Shown here piece by piece: positions 23,574-32,550 of a stretch of DNA of 37,387 bases (position 1 is the stretch's first letter; each line of letters opens with the position of its first letter). The stretch covers positions 1 to 37,387 of the forward strand of contig REDW01000058.1 in the NCBI GenBank assembly GCA_007693325.1, read 5' to 3'. The translations under genes and the position numbers were made by a program. The notes beneath the pieces are model-generated. The model saw nothing but the letters and a program-made list of their open reading frames with translations, was not told the DNA's origin and searched no databases. Origin of the DNA: Spirochaetaceae bacterium (GTDB lineage: Bacteria; Spirochaetota; Spirochaetia; DSM-27196; PWMO01).

Positions 23574-24868
23574 CTGTTTGCGATCACGCGTTGATTGAGA
23601 CGCACGATGCGCTGTGCCAGTAACCGCGCCAGGAAAATGCCGTAGTGCGGGTTTTCTTTGATTGCGTTGACAAACGCCCGCTTGCTGATGGGAATCAACA
23701 CACTGCGCCCCTTGGAGACAACCGTTGCCGAGCGCCGATCGTTGAGCAGAAACGACATCTCGCCCAGAAACATATCCTGCGGCGTCAATACCGTTAGCTC
23801 GCAGCCTCCCGAGAGCACTGCCAGCCTGCCGGAGACAATGTAGTAGAGCGTGTTGGATTCCTCTCCCTCGCGGAACACCGCAGCGCCGTCGGGGATCACT
23901 GTCTCGTGCTGATCCTGAAAGATCTCCGGGACAATGTTACTGGCACTCTGCTGGTGGGCCATCTCAAATAGGACCTCATTGCCGCTATCGTTATAGTGCA
24001 CATTTTCCATGTAGTGGTTGGCCATTGTGATGCCATGTCCGTGAAGACCGAGGTTGACGTTGGCGCGGTCGCGTTTGAGATACGCACGCCAGTCAAACCC
24101 CTCGCCGTCATCACGGATAGTGAAGAAGGATCGCTCCGGCGTTATGCGGTAGGCAAAACGGACACGCTTGGCGCGAATGGCCGGATCGGACCGGTAGCGC
24201 GAACGGATCAGTTCGATTGCGTCGCCACCGGACTCAAGCCAGCGCGATTTCTCCTGGTAGCTGATGCCGCAGTTCCCGTGCTCAACGGCGTTCATCAGCA
24301 TTTCGAATATTCCGATGTGTACCCGCTCACGGGCGTCGCGGTCAACGTAGTTGGAATTGTAGAGGAAATTGGAAACGAGATTGGCGTAGGTTCGTACGTT
24401 GAAGGGATCGTTATCCATAATGAAATGTCCCGAAACCTCGCCGGTGAGATAGCTCTGTACATCGCGGTGAAACAGAATATGGCGGTTCTCGGTAATGATC
24501 TTCATGACCCGGAAGTAACTCGAGACAAATTCACCGCGAGGGATAACGCTTATGATCTGTGAGTTGGGCACCAGCGCTCCGAGACGCGGCTCGTCACGGC
24601 GCCGGTAGACCAGGATGATTGCGCCGTAATGCAGCCATGGATCCCCCTTGATGGTGTTGACCACCGTGTCGGTATCGATAGTCTCATCGGAGATGTTGAT
24701 CAATGCGATTTCGGGAAGCTCAAACTCGAAGTACTCCAGCGCTTCGCGACTGTTATCGAAGAACACCGGGCTCCAGTACTGCGAAAACCGCTGCGCTACC
24801 TGGGTTACTCTCTGGTTCAGCTCTGGATCTGAGCTGACTACCGGTATTCTGGTCATGTTACCCGCCAT
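23570..24868 (-). CDS. Three-domain signalling protein: receiver-like, HATPase (anti-sigma/serine-kinase type), cyclic-nucleotide-binding
   Basis: 432 residues. Residues 1-125 resemble a response-regulator receiver without a confident phospho-Asp pocket (IALINISDETIDTD). Residues about 140-300 contain a GHKL ATPase: the N-box in IFEMLMNAVEHGN, the G1-box IRDDGEGFDW and the G2-type LGLHGHGI. Residues about 315-425 form a cNMP-binding/Crp-type beta-roll (VFREGEESNTLYYIVSGRLAV, FLGEMSFLLNDRRSATVV). No DNA-binding helix-turn-helix follows. It probably integrates a small-nucleotide signal with a serine-kinase/anti-sigma output in the cytoplasm. A second Met at 24856 is a possible start. The output partner is unknown. 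Confidence 0.75.
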   Translation of the reverse strand: MAGNMTRIPVVSSDPELNQRVTQVAQRFSQYWSPVFFDNSREALEYFEFELPEIALINISDETIDTDTVVNTIKGDPWLHYGAIILVYRRRDEPRLGALVPNSQIISVIPRGEFVSSYFRVMKIITENRHILFHRDVQSYLTGEVSGHFIMDNDPFNVRTYANLVSNFLYNSNYVDRDARERVHIGIFEMLMNAVEHGNCGISYQEKSRWLESGGDAIELIRSRYRSDPAIRAKRVRFAYRITPERSFFTIRDDGEGFDWRAYLKRDRANVNLGLHGHGITMANHYMENVHYNDSGNEVLFEMAHQQSASNIVPEIFQDQHETVIPDGAAVFREGEESNTLYYIVSGRLAVLSGGCELTVLTPQDMFLGEMSFLLNDRRSATVVSKGRSVLIPISKRAFVNAIKENPHYGIFLARLLAQRIVRLNQRVIANS

Positions 24869-24944
24869 CTGCAGAAATCACGCTCTACTCTGCCTATAAC
24901 TATCGGCGGATCGAGACGTTCACTTTTGCATAAACACGCCTGGC

Positions 24945-24972
24945 TTGACACGTAGCCGCGTTGCACTATCAT
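24945..24972 (+). promoter_or_regulatory. Promoter of the SorC regulator-glpK operon
   Basis: TTGACA (24945-24950), 16-bp spacer, TATCAT (24967-24972). The regulator ATG is 7 bases after the -10 box, so the mRNA would start at or next to the A of ATG. Confidence 0.65.
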
Positions 24973-24979
24973 AAGGCCG

Positions 24980-25948
24980 ATGAGAGACTCAGATCACACT
25001 GTCCGCAGCGCGCTCGAGGTAGCCAAGCTTTATTACTACACCGGTCTGACCACTGAGCGCATCGCGCGCGAGCTCAAGATTTCGCGGCCCACGGTTTCGC
25101 GGCTGCTGACGTACGCCAAACAGAAGGGTCTCGTGGAAATCACGATCCACGACTACGAACAGGAGCTTGAACCTCTGTCACAGCACATCAAGCAGGCGTT
25201 CGGACTGCGCGCGGTGCACGTTGTCTCGGTTCCCGAAGTTCTCGGTGAAGTGCTGTGGCTCGAACGCGTTGCCAAGTTCACCGCCAACTACCTCAACGCG
25301 ATACTTGAGCCGGGAATGACAGTGGGGTTGGCCTGGGGCACTACCCTCAGCCAGATCAGCGAGCACCTGATCCCCAAAGACATCGGTAACCTGTCGCTGG
25401 TGCAGCTCAACGGTTCCGGGAACACCTACACGTTTGATAACAGCTACGCCGCACGAATACTGCAGAACTTTGCCGACAACTACAACGCGCGGGTCTACCT
25501 CTTTCCTGTGCCAACGTTCTTTGATTACGCCGAGACCAAGGAAGCGATGTGGCGCGAGCGCAGCATCAGGCGCATCGTGGAGATGCAGCAGCGGGCTGAC
25601 GTACTGCTCTACAGCATCGGGGCGGTTGACGCCGGTATCCCAAGTCACGTCTACAGCGGCGGATATCTCGAGGACCGCGACATGCAGCAGCTCAAGCGAG
25701 AATCGGTAGTTGGAGACATGGCCACCGTCTTCTACCGCGCTGACGGCAGCTACCAGGATATCTCGATTAACGCGCGTGCCAGCGGACCGCCACTCGAGCT
25801 CTACAGTTCGGTAACACAAGCAGTGTGTGTTGTTTCGGGTAAGGCAAAAGCGGAAGGCCTGCGCGCAGCACTGCAGGCCGGCTACGTGCAGACGCTGATT
25901 GTGGATGAGCCTACCGCCAGGCACCTGGCAGCACAGATCGGAGGATAA
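24980..25948 (+). CDS. SorC/DeoR-type sugar-binding transcriptional regulator
   Basis: 322 residues. The N-terminal helix-turn-helix ([21 protein letters not shown], residues about 23-43) is followed by the SorC effector domain, with [10 protein letters not shown] and LLYSIGAVD as conserved turns that bind a phosphorylated sugar. It is immediately followed by glycerol kinase, whose ribosome binding site lies in the regulator's last codons. It therefore likely controls its own operon, perhaps sensing glycerol-3-phosphate or a related triose/sugar phosphate (inference). The start appears leaderless. Confidence 0.88.
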   Translation: MRDSDHTVRSALEVAKLYYYTGLTTERIARELKISRPTVSRLLTYAKQKGLVEITIHDYEQELEPLSQHIKQAFGLRAVHVVSVPEVLGEVLWLERVAKFTANYLNAILEPGMTVGLAWGTTLSQISEHLIPKDIGNLSLVQLNGSGNTYTFDNSYAARILQNFADNYNARVYLFPVPTFFDYAETKEAMWRERSIRRIVEMQQRADVLLYSIGAVDAGIPSHVYSGGYLEDRDMQQLKRESVVGDMATVFYRADGSYQDISINARASGPPLELYSSVTQAVCVVSGKAKAEGLRAALQAGYVQTLIVDEPTARHLAAQIGG

Positions 25949-25949
25949 C

Positions 25950-27455
25950 ATGAGTGAGAAACGCTACGTGTTGGCTTTTGACGCCGGAACAACCAGCAAC
26001 CGAGCCATTCTCTTCGATCACGCCGGATCGATAGCCGCAGTCGCTCAGCAGGAGTTTCCCCAAATCTATCCCAGACCGGGCTGGGTAGAGCACGATCCCA
26101 TGGATATATGGGCTACTCAGAGTGGCGTTGCGCGCCAGGTACTGGAGAAGTCCGGTGTTGATCCTCAGGAGGTGGCCGCCATTGGTATCACCAACCAGCG
26201 CGAGACTGCGGTTGTGTGGGACAAGCAGACCGGAAGACCGGTGTGCAACGCGATTGTCTGGCAGGACCGCCGTACCGCCGGAATCTGCGACCGGCTCAAG
26301 GATGCAGGCCTGACCGATTACGTCAAGCAGAACACCGGCCTGGTGATCGATGCCTACTTCTCGGGAACCAAGATCAAGTGGATTCTGGATAACGTCGAAG
26401 GCGTGCGCGCCAGAGCCGAGAGCGGTGAGGTCCTGTTTGGTACGGTTGACAGCTGGCTGATCTGGAACCTGACGCGCGGAGAAGCACACGTCACCGACTA
26501 CTCCAACGCGTCACGCACTATGATCTATAACATCAAAAACCTCGACTGGGACCATACGCTGCTGGCTGAACTGGGTATACCGCGTGTCATGCTGCCCCGT
26601 GTGATGCCGTCCAGTCAGGTGTACGGCACTACCCACCGCAACAGTTTCGGCGGCGCTCAGATTCCAATTGCCGGGGCAATCGGTGACCAGCAGGGCGCGC
26701 TGTTCGGCCAGGCGTGTTTTGAGCCCGGTATGGCCAAGAACACCTACGGCACCGGCAGCTTCGTGCTCATGAATACCGGCGCAGAACGGGTTGCCTCGCA
26801 GACCGGATTGTTGACAACCATAGCCTGGGGACGGGACAACTCGGTGGAGTACGCGCTGGAAGGCGCAATCTTTGTCACCGGCGCCGCGGTGCAGTGGCTG
26901 CGCGACGAAATGCACGTAATCAACGACGCCAGAGACACCGAATATTTTGCCGGCAAAGTTGAAGACACGCACGGTGTCTACATGGTACCGGCCTTCGCCG
27001 GGCTGGGCGCACCGTACTGGGATCAGTACGCTCGCGGTGCGATTGTGGGCCTGACACGCGGGGCGGGCATGAGCCACATCGTGCGTGCAACACTGGAATC
27101 AATTGCCTACCAGACACGCGACGTCATTGAATGCATGGAGAAGGACTCAGGCATCGAAACCAGAGAGCTCAGAGTTGACGGTGGCGCGTGCGCCAACAAC
27201 TTCCTGATGCAGTTTCAGGCCGACATACTGGGGATCCCGGCAATACGGCCCAGCATAATCGAGACCACCGCGCGCGGCTCGGCGTATCTGGCCGGACTGG
27301 CGGTTGATTTCTGGCAGGACAAATCGGACATCACCAGCAACTTTGAGATTGACACAGAGTTCCAGCCGAACATGAACAAAGAACGCCGCAACCAGCTGTA
27401 CGCCGGCTGGAAACGCGCGGTAGAGAAAGCGATGGCCTGGGAGATTCCCGAGTAG
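25950..27455 (+). CDS. glpK: Glycerol kinase
   Basis: 501 residues of the FGGY kinase family, typical glycerol kinase length. The phosphate loop [11 protein letters not shown] is at the N-terminus, [12 protein letters not shown] near 80, the glycerol-binding WQDRRT near 104, and the conserved [13 protein letters not shown] and [11 protein letters not shown] follow. [18 protein letters not shown] is the FGGY C-terminal signature. It phosphorylates glycerol to sn-glycerol-3-phosphate. ATG 25950 has CGGAGG overlapping the upstream stop. No glpF or glpD is next to it; the operon is regulator plus kinase. Confidence 0.95.
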   Translation: MSEKRYVLAFDAGTTSNRAILFDHAGSIAAVAQQEFPQIYPRPGWVEHDPMDIWATQSGVARQVLEKSGVDPQEVAAIGITNQRETAVVWDKQTGRPVCNAIVWQDRRTAGICDRLKDAGLTDYVKQNTGLVIDAYFSGTKIKWILDNVEGVRARAESGEVLFGTVDSWLIWNLTRGEAHVTDYSNASRTMIYNIKNLDWDHTLLAELGIPRVMLPRVMPSSQVYGTTHRNSFGGAQIPIAGAIGDQQGALFGQACFEPGMAKNTYGTGSFVLMNTGAERVASQTGLLTTIAWGRDNSVEYALEGAIFVTGAAVQWLRDEMHVINDARDTEYFAGKVEDTHGVYMVPAFAGLGAPYWDQYARGAIVGLTRGAGMSHIVRATLESIAYQTRDVIECMEKDSGIETRELRVDGGACANNFLMQFQADILGIPAIRPSIIETTARGSAYLAGLAVDFWQDKSDITSNFEIDTEFQPNMNKERRNQLYAGWKRAVEKAMAWEIPE

Positions 27456-27486
27456 CGCGTAACCCGCCGCGCGGCGGAAAACAGGA

Positions 27487-27510
27487 ACGCCTTCGGCTTG
27501 CCGAAGGCGT
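27487..27510. terminator. Hairpin between convergent glpK and rpsD
   Basis: Perfect 10-bp stem ACGCCTTCGG/CCGAAGGCGT with a CTTG loop. On the minus strand it is followed by a TCCTGTTTTCC tract, on the plus strand by CGGTTTCC. It probably ends both transcripts. Confidence 0.7.
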
Positions 27511-27534
27511 CGGTTTCCAGGCTGCAGCGCAGAT

Positions 27535-28149
27535 CTACTTGGAGTAGAACTCAACCACGAGCTGTTCTTCACCGATTGTCGGTATAACGTCTCTGGTGGG
27601 AAGAACGGTCACGGTTCCAACCATATCGTCGCGCGACAGCGAAAGCCACGGCGGCACCGGCCGCGATGCATTGTCGGCCAACAAGCGGCGTAACAAGTCT
27701 GTGGTTGATTTCTTGTCCTTGACCGAAATGGTATCCGAGGCGCGCACTACCGCTGACGGAATTGTCACCTTACGCCCGTTGAGCAGAATGTGCCCGTGGC
27801 CGACCAGCTGTCTGGACTGGGAGCGGCTGGCGGCCATCCCCAGGCGGTAAACGACGTTATCGAGCCTGCGTTCCAGCAGGATCAGCATGTTGTGCCCGGT
27901 GACTCCATCCATGCTCTTGGCTTTCTGGAACAGATTGCGAAACTGCCGTTCCGAAAGTCCGTAGGCAAACTTGATCTTCTGCTTTTCCTGCAGCTGACGG
28001 CCGTACTCGGTCTGTCGTACTCTGCCCTTCTTGGGCTCTCCGGGTCCGGTGGGTTTCTTCTTCAGAAGTCGATCATACTTAGGGTTGCCATAGATGTTGG
28101 CACCGAGTCTTCGAACAATCTTACCCCTGGCGGTGCTGTTCCTCGCCAT
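27535..28149 (-). CDS. rpsD: 30S ribosomal protein S4
   Basis: 204 residues, standard S4 length. N-terminal helical domain followed by the S4 RNA-binding domain (RRLDNVVYRLGMAASRSQSR, then the GHGHILLNGRKV strand pair near residues 115-130). The N-terminus lacks the zinc-binding cysteines seen in some S4 proteins (the C-minus form). AAGGAGT stands upstream of the ATG. It is isolated from the usual rpsM-rpsK-rpoA cluster, as occurs in several phyla. Its own promoter lies at the end of the preceding helicase gene. Confidence 0.96.
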   Translation of the reverse strand: MARNSTARGKIVRRLGANIYGNPKYDRLLKKKPTGPGEPKKGRVRQTEYGRQLQEKQKIKFAYGLSERQFRNLFQKAKSMDGVTGHNMLILLERRLDNVVYRLGMAASRSQSRQLVGHGHILLNGRKVTIPSAVVRASDTISVKDKKSTTDLLRRLLADNASRPVPPWLSLSRDDMVGTVTVLPTRDVIPTIGEEQLVVEFYSK

Positions 28150-28208
28150 TCAAACTACTCCTTATGTTGCCGGTAAATAGTACCGCAGAATAAACAGGTT
28201 GAACACCA

Positions 28209-28237
28209 ACACTATGCCAATTCTGCAAAAGTGTCAA
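28209..28237 (-). promoter_or_regulatory. rpsD promoter
   Basis: Minus strand TTGACA (28237-28232), 17-bp spacer, TAGTGT (28214-28209), giving a leader of about 55 bases. It overlaps the last codons of the helicase gene. Confidence 0.55.
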
Positions 28238-29922
28238 GATCCACCGCTGCTCCGGGAGCCCTTCTCAAACAGGCGGCGCAGCCCTCGCAACAATCCTCGT
28301 TTTCCGCGCGCTGCGGCACTTCCTTCGTCAACCGGCGGCTGTGACTGTGTGCTCGCTTTGTCCTCTGTTCCCCGGTTGCGGCCGCCCTGCGGGGAGCGGG
28401 CCTGCTTCTTCGGCTCACCGGACACCAGCGTGAAGTCTTCACCGTACTTGCGCCGATAGTGTTCCAGGCGTCTGGAAACCGGCTCGGATTTGGACGGTGA
28501 GCCGCTTGTGGTATCGGCCGGCTGCGTTGCCGCGCGCTGACCGCTGCTCTTTGCGGCAGGCTTTGGCTGCCGTCTATCGTGCCGCGGCTTGCGCTCGGGC
28601 TTCTCAGCAGACTTATGCTCTGCGGCAGCCGGCTGCTCGGCACCTTCGCGACCCGGCTTGCCCGAATGCCTGCGCGGTCTACGCCCGCCGCTACCCGATC
28701 CGGACTGGCGTCGCGGAGCGCGTGACGGGTGTGGTGCACCGCCTCGGGTTCGGTCATCGCGGCCAACAACGATCCGCGTACCTCTGCTCTTGTCTTCTAC
28801 CAGGTCCTGGTCGGCTACCGCGCGGCTTGGAATCTTCATGCCTATCAGTTCCTCGATAGCCTCCAGGCCAAAGACAAACCGTTCGCACGCCAGACTGACC
28901 GCGCGTCCCTGCTTTCCAGCACGCGCCGTGCGTCCGATGCGGTGCACGTAGTTCTCGGGGTCTTCGGGCAGATCGTAGTTGATTACCAGGTCCAGATCAT
29001 CAACGTGCAGACCGCGTGCCGCAACGTCGGTTGCAACCAGAATCCCAATCTGGCCGGCCTTCAGCTCATCTATCAGCCGTAAGCGCTGCCGCTGCGGCAG
29101 ATCACCGATGATGAAGCGACTCTTGTAGCCGTTGATCTCCAGCCGCCGCGAGATTTCTTCGCAGGCACGCTTGGTGTTGGCAAAGACCAACGCCGTTTCC
29201 GGTTTTTCGCGCTTCAGAACGCCTAGCAGGACCGACATCTTCTCGGCCAGCGAAACGTGATACAGCTCCTGTGTGACCGTGTCTACGGTCATCTGCTCGG
29301 GCGTCACTACTATCTCAACCGGCTCGGACATGAACTTCCACGCGATGTTCTGTACACGGGTGCTCAAGGTTGCGCTGAACAGCATCGTCATCCGCTCGCG
29401 CGCCGGCAGCCGGCGGAATATCTTCTGAATGTCGGGATAGAAGCCCATGTCGAACAGGCGGTCGGCCTCGTCAATAACCACAAACTGCACGTCCTGGAAT
29501 CCGAGCTTGCCGGAATCGACAAAATCCAGCAATCTGCCGGGTGTGGCTATCAGTATTTGGGCACCGCCCCTGACCGCGGCCTCCTGCTGGGCGTAGCCGA
29601 CACCGCCGTAGAAGCAGGCGGTTGTGAAGCGCAGATGCTTACCAAGCAGGCGCGCTTCGGTCTCGATCTGGACCGCCAGCTCGCGGGTCGGAGCCATGAT
29701 CAGCGCCCTGGCGCCGGCGTAGTCGGGCTTGAGTAGAAACTCAAATATTGGAATCAGGAACGCTGCGGTCTTGCCGGTGCCGGTCTGCGACTGGACCGTC
29801 ACGTCGGAGCCTTGCAGCGTGTGCGGCAGCGTCTTGGCCTGAACCTCGGTACAGTCGGTGAAGCCGGCCTCGTCGATTCCCTTCTGCACGTCCGGGTGAA
29901 GTCTAAATTCGTGGAATCTCAT
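28234..29922 (-). CDS. DEAD-box RNA helicase (RhlE-like)
   Basis: 562 residues. Motifs in order: Q-motif FTDCTEVQAKTLP, motif I SQTGTGKT, Ia PTRELA, II VIDEADR, III SAT, then the C-terminal helicase core with HRIGRTARAGKQG (VI). Residues about 380-562 are a low-complexity basic tail rich in Arg, Ser, Gly and Pro, likely for RNA contact. The enzyme unwinds or remodels RNA, for example in ribosome assembly or decay. I start at ATG 29922, 7 bases after a good -10 box; the frame opens 51 bases earlier, inside the promoter. Confidence 0.92.
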   Translation of the reverse strand: MRFHEFRLHPDVQKGIDEAGFTDCTEVQAKTLPHTLQGSDVTVQSQTGTGKTAAFLIPIFEFLLKPDYAGARALIMAPTRELAVQIETEARLLGKHLRFTTACFYGGVGYAQQEAAVRGGAQILIATPGRLLDFVDSGKLGFQDVQFVVIDEADRLFDMGFYPDIQKIFRRLPARERMTMLFSATLSTRVQNIAWKFMSEPVEIVVTPEQMTVDTVTQELYHVSLAEKMSVLLGVLKREKPETALVFANTKRACEEISRRLEINGYKSRFIIGDLPQRQRLRLIDELKAGQIGILVATDVAARGLHVDDLDLVINYDLPEDPENYVHRIGRTARAGKQGRAVSLACERFVFGLEAIEELIGMKIPSRAVADQDLVEDKSRGTRIVVGRDDRTRGGAPHPSRAPRRQSGSGSGGRRPRRHSGKPGREGAEQPAAAEHKSAEKPERKPRHDRRQPKPAAKSSGQRAATQPADTTSGSPSKSEPVSRRLEHYRRKYGEDFTLVSGEPKKQARSPQGGRNRGTEDKASTQSQPPVDEGSAAARGKRGLLRGLRRLFEKGSRSSGGS

Positions 29923-29929
29923 TGCGTAT

Positions 29930-29958
29930 AACATACTGTAGCGCAAAAAAAAAGACAA
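29930..29958 (-). promoter_or_regulatory. Helicase promoter with a T9 run in its spacer
   Basis: Minus strand TTGTCT (29958-29953), 17-bp spacer, TATGTT (29935-29930). A run of nine T (29953-29945) begins at the last base of the -35 box and fills half the spacer, so slippage would change the spacing. Confidence 0.6.
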
Positions 29959-30058
29959 CGGCCGGCGCGCCAATCAGAACCAGCGCCTCGGTCCCCGCCC
30001 TGACCAGATCAGTGGTTGAGCTGCTGTCTCGGCTGCGTGCGGCCGCGGCTGGTCGGTC

Positions 30059-30718
30059 TCAGCGGATCCGGCCGCTGGCGATCAGCGTATCGAGATCGAT
30101 CTCGGAGTACTCTTTGATGACCTGCGCAGCGTTTGGCAGCTGGTCGGCATCACCTACGCCCACGGCGTGCATTCCGGCGGCAAGTGCCGCCGCGATACCG
30201 CTTTCGGCGTCTTCAAACACAACACATTCGGCTGCGGGTGGCGAGCCAAGCCGCTCGGCGCACAGTTGGAAGATCTGCGGGTCGGGTTTGGTTCGCGTAA
30301 GATCGTTTCCAGTCACCACGGCATCGAACAACGTGTCGATCTCCAGCGCTTTCAATACTCGATCGGCGTTCTTGCTCGATGATCCCAGCGCGGTGCGCAG
30401 CCCGCGCGTACGTACCTGCTGCACAAACTCCACGGCTCCGGGATAAACATCGTCCTGACTGATATCATCGAGTAGAGTCTGGTAGTAGCGGTTCTTGCGA
30501 GCGGCAAACTCCTCTTTCTGCTGTTGGCTGAAATCGAGGCCATTGTGGTCCAGAATGATCTGCAGCGACTCCATCCTCGACACACCGCGCAGCTGGTGGT
30601 TGAGGGTATCATCGAACTTCCAGCCCTCCTCATCGGCCAGCTGCTTCCAGCCCAGAAAATGGTAGCGATCGGTGAAAACGATCACCCCATCCAGGTCAAA
30701 AATGAAGCTCGTAATCAT
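30059..30718 (-). CDS. HAD-family hydrolase, beta-phosphoglucomutase type
   Basis: 219 residues. The HAD motif DLDGVI places the nucleophile Asp8 and acid/base Asp10; the cap domain follows with RGVSRMESL, a beta-phosphoglucomutase hallmark, then GSSSKN (motif II), KPDP (motif III) and FEDAESGI (motif IV). It would interconvert beta-glucose-1-phosphate and glucose-6-phosphate or act on a similar sugar phosphate. The ATG overlaps the glutaminyl-tRNA synthetase stop (ATGA). Confidence 0.85.
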   Translation of the reverse strand: MITSFIFDLDGVIVFTDRYHFLGWKQLADEEGWKFDDTLNHQLRGVSRMESLQIILDHNGLDFSQQQKEEFAARKNRYYQTLLDDISQDDVYPGAVEFVQQVRTRGLRTALGSSSKNADRVLKALEIDTLFDAVVTGNDLTRTKPDPQIFQLCAERLGSPPAAECVVFEDAESGIAAALAAGMHAVGVGDADQLPNAAQVIKEYSEIDLDTLIASGRIR

Positions 30719-32454
30719 CGCTGGCCTCCTTCGGCGCGCTCGATCTTTGCCCAGCTGTCGCGCAATGACACCGCCCGGTTGAAAACCAGGTTGGCGGCGC
30801 TGCCGTCCTGCAGGTCAACACAGAAATATCCATGACGCAGGAACTGAAACGTTGTACCCACCGTTGCCTCGCGCAGCGACGGCTCTACTTTGCAACTCTG
30901 CATTATACGCAACGATTCGGGATTAAGGTAGGTCCGGTAGTCTACGCCCTCACGCTGTGCATCGTCCGACGGGTTTGCCACGCTGAACAGCCGGTCGTAC
31001 AAGCGCACTTCAGCCTCAACTGCGTGTGGCGCAGAGACCCAGTGCAGTGTCCCTTTGACCTTGCGGCCGTCCGGCGTTGATCCACCGCGGGACTGCGGGT
31101 CGTAGCTGCAGCGTAGCTCGATTACTTCTCCACTGGAGGGATCCTTGATGACCTCGTTGCAGGTGATGTAATAGCTGTGCTTCAGCCGCACCTCACGTCC
31201 CGGAGCCAGGCGGAAGAACTTCTTTGGCGGATCCTCGCGGAAGTCTTCGCGCTCGATATAGATCTCGCGCGAGAACGGCAGCGTGCGGTTACCCGCTGCG
31301 GGGTCTTCGGGGTTGTTCTGGGCTTCGATCTGCTCGACCTGCGCTTCGGGATAGTTCTCGATCACCACTTTCAGCGGATCGAGCACCGCCATCACGCGCG
31401 GTGCGCGCTTGTTGAGGTCTTCGCGCAGGTGAAACTCGAGCATCGCCAGGTCTATCTGGCTGTTGGTCTTTGAAACGCCTACTGCGCGGCAGAAACTGCG
31501 AATAGCCTCGGGCGTGTAGCCGCGCCGGCGCATACCGCAGATCGTCGGCATCCGCGGGTCATCCCACCCGGAGACGCGGCCCTCGCGCACCAGTTCCAGC
31601 AGCCGGCGCTTACTCATCACGGTGTAGCCCAGGTTCAAACGCGCAAACTCGATCTGTCGCGGCCGTTTGGGCGGCGTGGCTTCCAGCGCGTCCAGAAACC
31701 AGTCGTACAGCGGGCGGTGGTTCTCAAACTCCAGCGTGCAGATCGAATGGGTGATGCCTTCGATCCAGTCCGACTGACCGTGGGCCCAGTCGTAGGTCGG
31801 GTAGATGCACCAGCTGTCCCCGGTGTTGGGATGGTGCACGCGACGGATTCGATACATAATCGGATCGCGCAGGTTGATGTTGGCCGCCGCCATATCGATT
31901 CTGGCGCGCAGTACCCGGCTGCCGTCGGCAAACTCACCGTCACGCATGCGCCGCAACAGGTCAAGGTTCTCCGCGATCGGCCGCTCGCGATACGGACTAT
32001 CGGTTCCCGCCTGCGTAGGGGTACCGCGGGTCTCACGGATCTGGTCTGCGGAAAGCTCGTCAACGTACGCCAGGCCCTTGGCGGTCAGGCGCTCGGCAAA
32101 CTGGTACAGCTGTTCAAAATAATCCGAGGCGTAGTAGAGACGGTCTTCCCAGTCAAACCCCAGCCAGCGCACATCCTGCTGAATCGACTCGATGTATTCC
32201 AGTTCCTCTTTCTCCGGATTGGTGTCATCAAAACGCAGGTTGCACTTGCCGCCGTACTCTTCGGCAATGCCAAAGTTCAGCACAATCGACTTGGCGTGGC
32301 CAATATGCAGATAACCGTTGGGTTCCGGCGGAAAACGGGTGTGAACACGGCCCTGGTAGGTGCCGTTCTGGTTGTCGCTATCAATAATAGAACGAATGAA
32401 ATCGCTTGAACCCGATTCACGGGCCGGGCTGTCTTCAGCGGGTCTGGTATCCAT
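30715..32454 (-). CDS. glnS: Glutaminyl-tRNA synthetase
   Basis: 579 residues. Class I synthetase with HIGH at 50-53 ([12 protein letters not shown]) and the KMSKS-equivalent VMSKRR near 280. The C-terminal anticodon-binding beta-barrels are complete (HYSYY-type and SCKVEPSL stretches), typical of bacterial GlnRS. It charges tRNA-Gln with glutamine. I place the start at ATG 32454. The frame opens at a TTG (32496), but that TTG is the first base triplet of a -35 box. It forms an operon with the beta-phosphoglucomutase-type gene, joined by a 4-bp overlap. Confidence 0.94.
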   Translation of the reverse strand: MDTRPAEDSPARESGSSDFIRSIIDSDNQNGTYQGRVHTRFPPEPNGYLHIGHAKSIVLNFGIAEEYGGKCNLRFDDTNPEKEELEYIESIQQDVRWLGFDWEDRLYYASDYFEQLYQFAERLTAKGLAYVDELSADQIRETRGTPTQAGTDSPYRERPIAENLDLLRRMRDGEFADGSRVLRARIDMAAANINLRDPIMYRIRRVHHPNTGDSWCIYPTYDWAHGQSDWIEGITHSICTLEFENHRPLYDWFLDALEATPPKRPRQIEFARLNLGYTVMSKRRLLELVREGRVSGWDDPRMPTICGMRRRGYTPEAIRSFCRAVGVSKTNSQIDLAMLEFHLREDLNKRAPRVMAVLDPLKVVIENYPEAQVEQIEAQNNPEDPAAGNRTLPFSREIYIEREDFREDPPKKFFRLAPGREVRLKHSYYITCNEVIKDPSSGEVIELRCSYDPQSRGGSTPDGRKVKGTLHWVSAPHAVEAEVRLYDRLFSVANPSDDAQREGVDYRTYLNPESLRIMQSCKVEPSLREATVGTTFQFLRHGYFCVDLQDGSAANLVFNRAVSLRDSWAKIERAEGGQR

Positions 32455-32467
32455 AGTTATGGCACCG

Positions 32468-32496
32468 ACTATAGCTGGTTCAAAGGTCTTGTTCAA
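32468..32496 (-). promoter_or_regulatory. glnS promoter
   Basis: Minus strand TTGAAC (32496-32491), exactly 17 bp, TATAGT (32473-32468). The ATG at 32454 is 13 bases after the -10 box. Confidence 0.7.
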
Positions 32497-32550
32497 GCAG
32501 AGAAACCGGCGCCCACGCTGACCGCACGGCGCCGGCTCTCCACGGCAGGC

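Noticed and set aside
32455-32496. TTG start of glutaminyl-tRNA synthetase
   Set aside because: The TTG is part of a -35 TTGAAC with a 17-bp spacer and TATAGT, so it cannot be in the mRNA.
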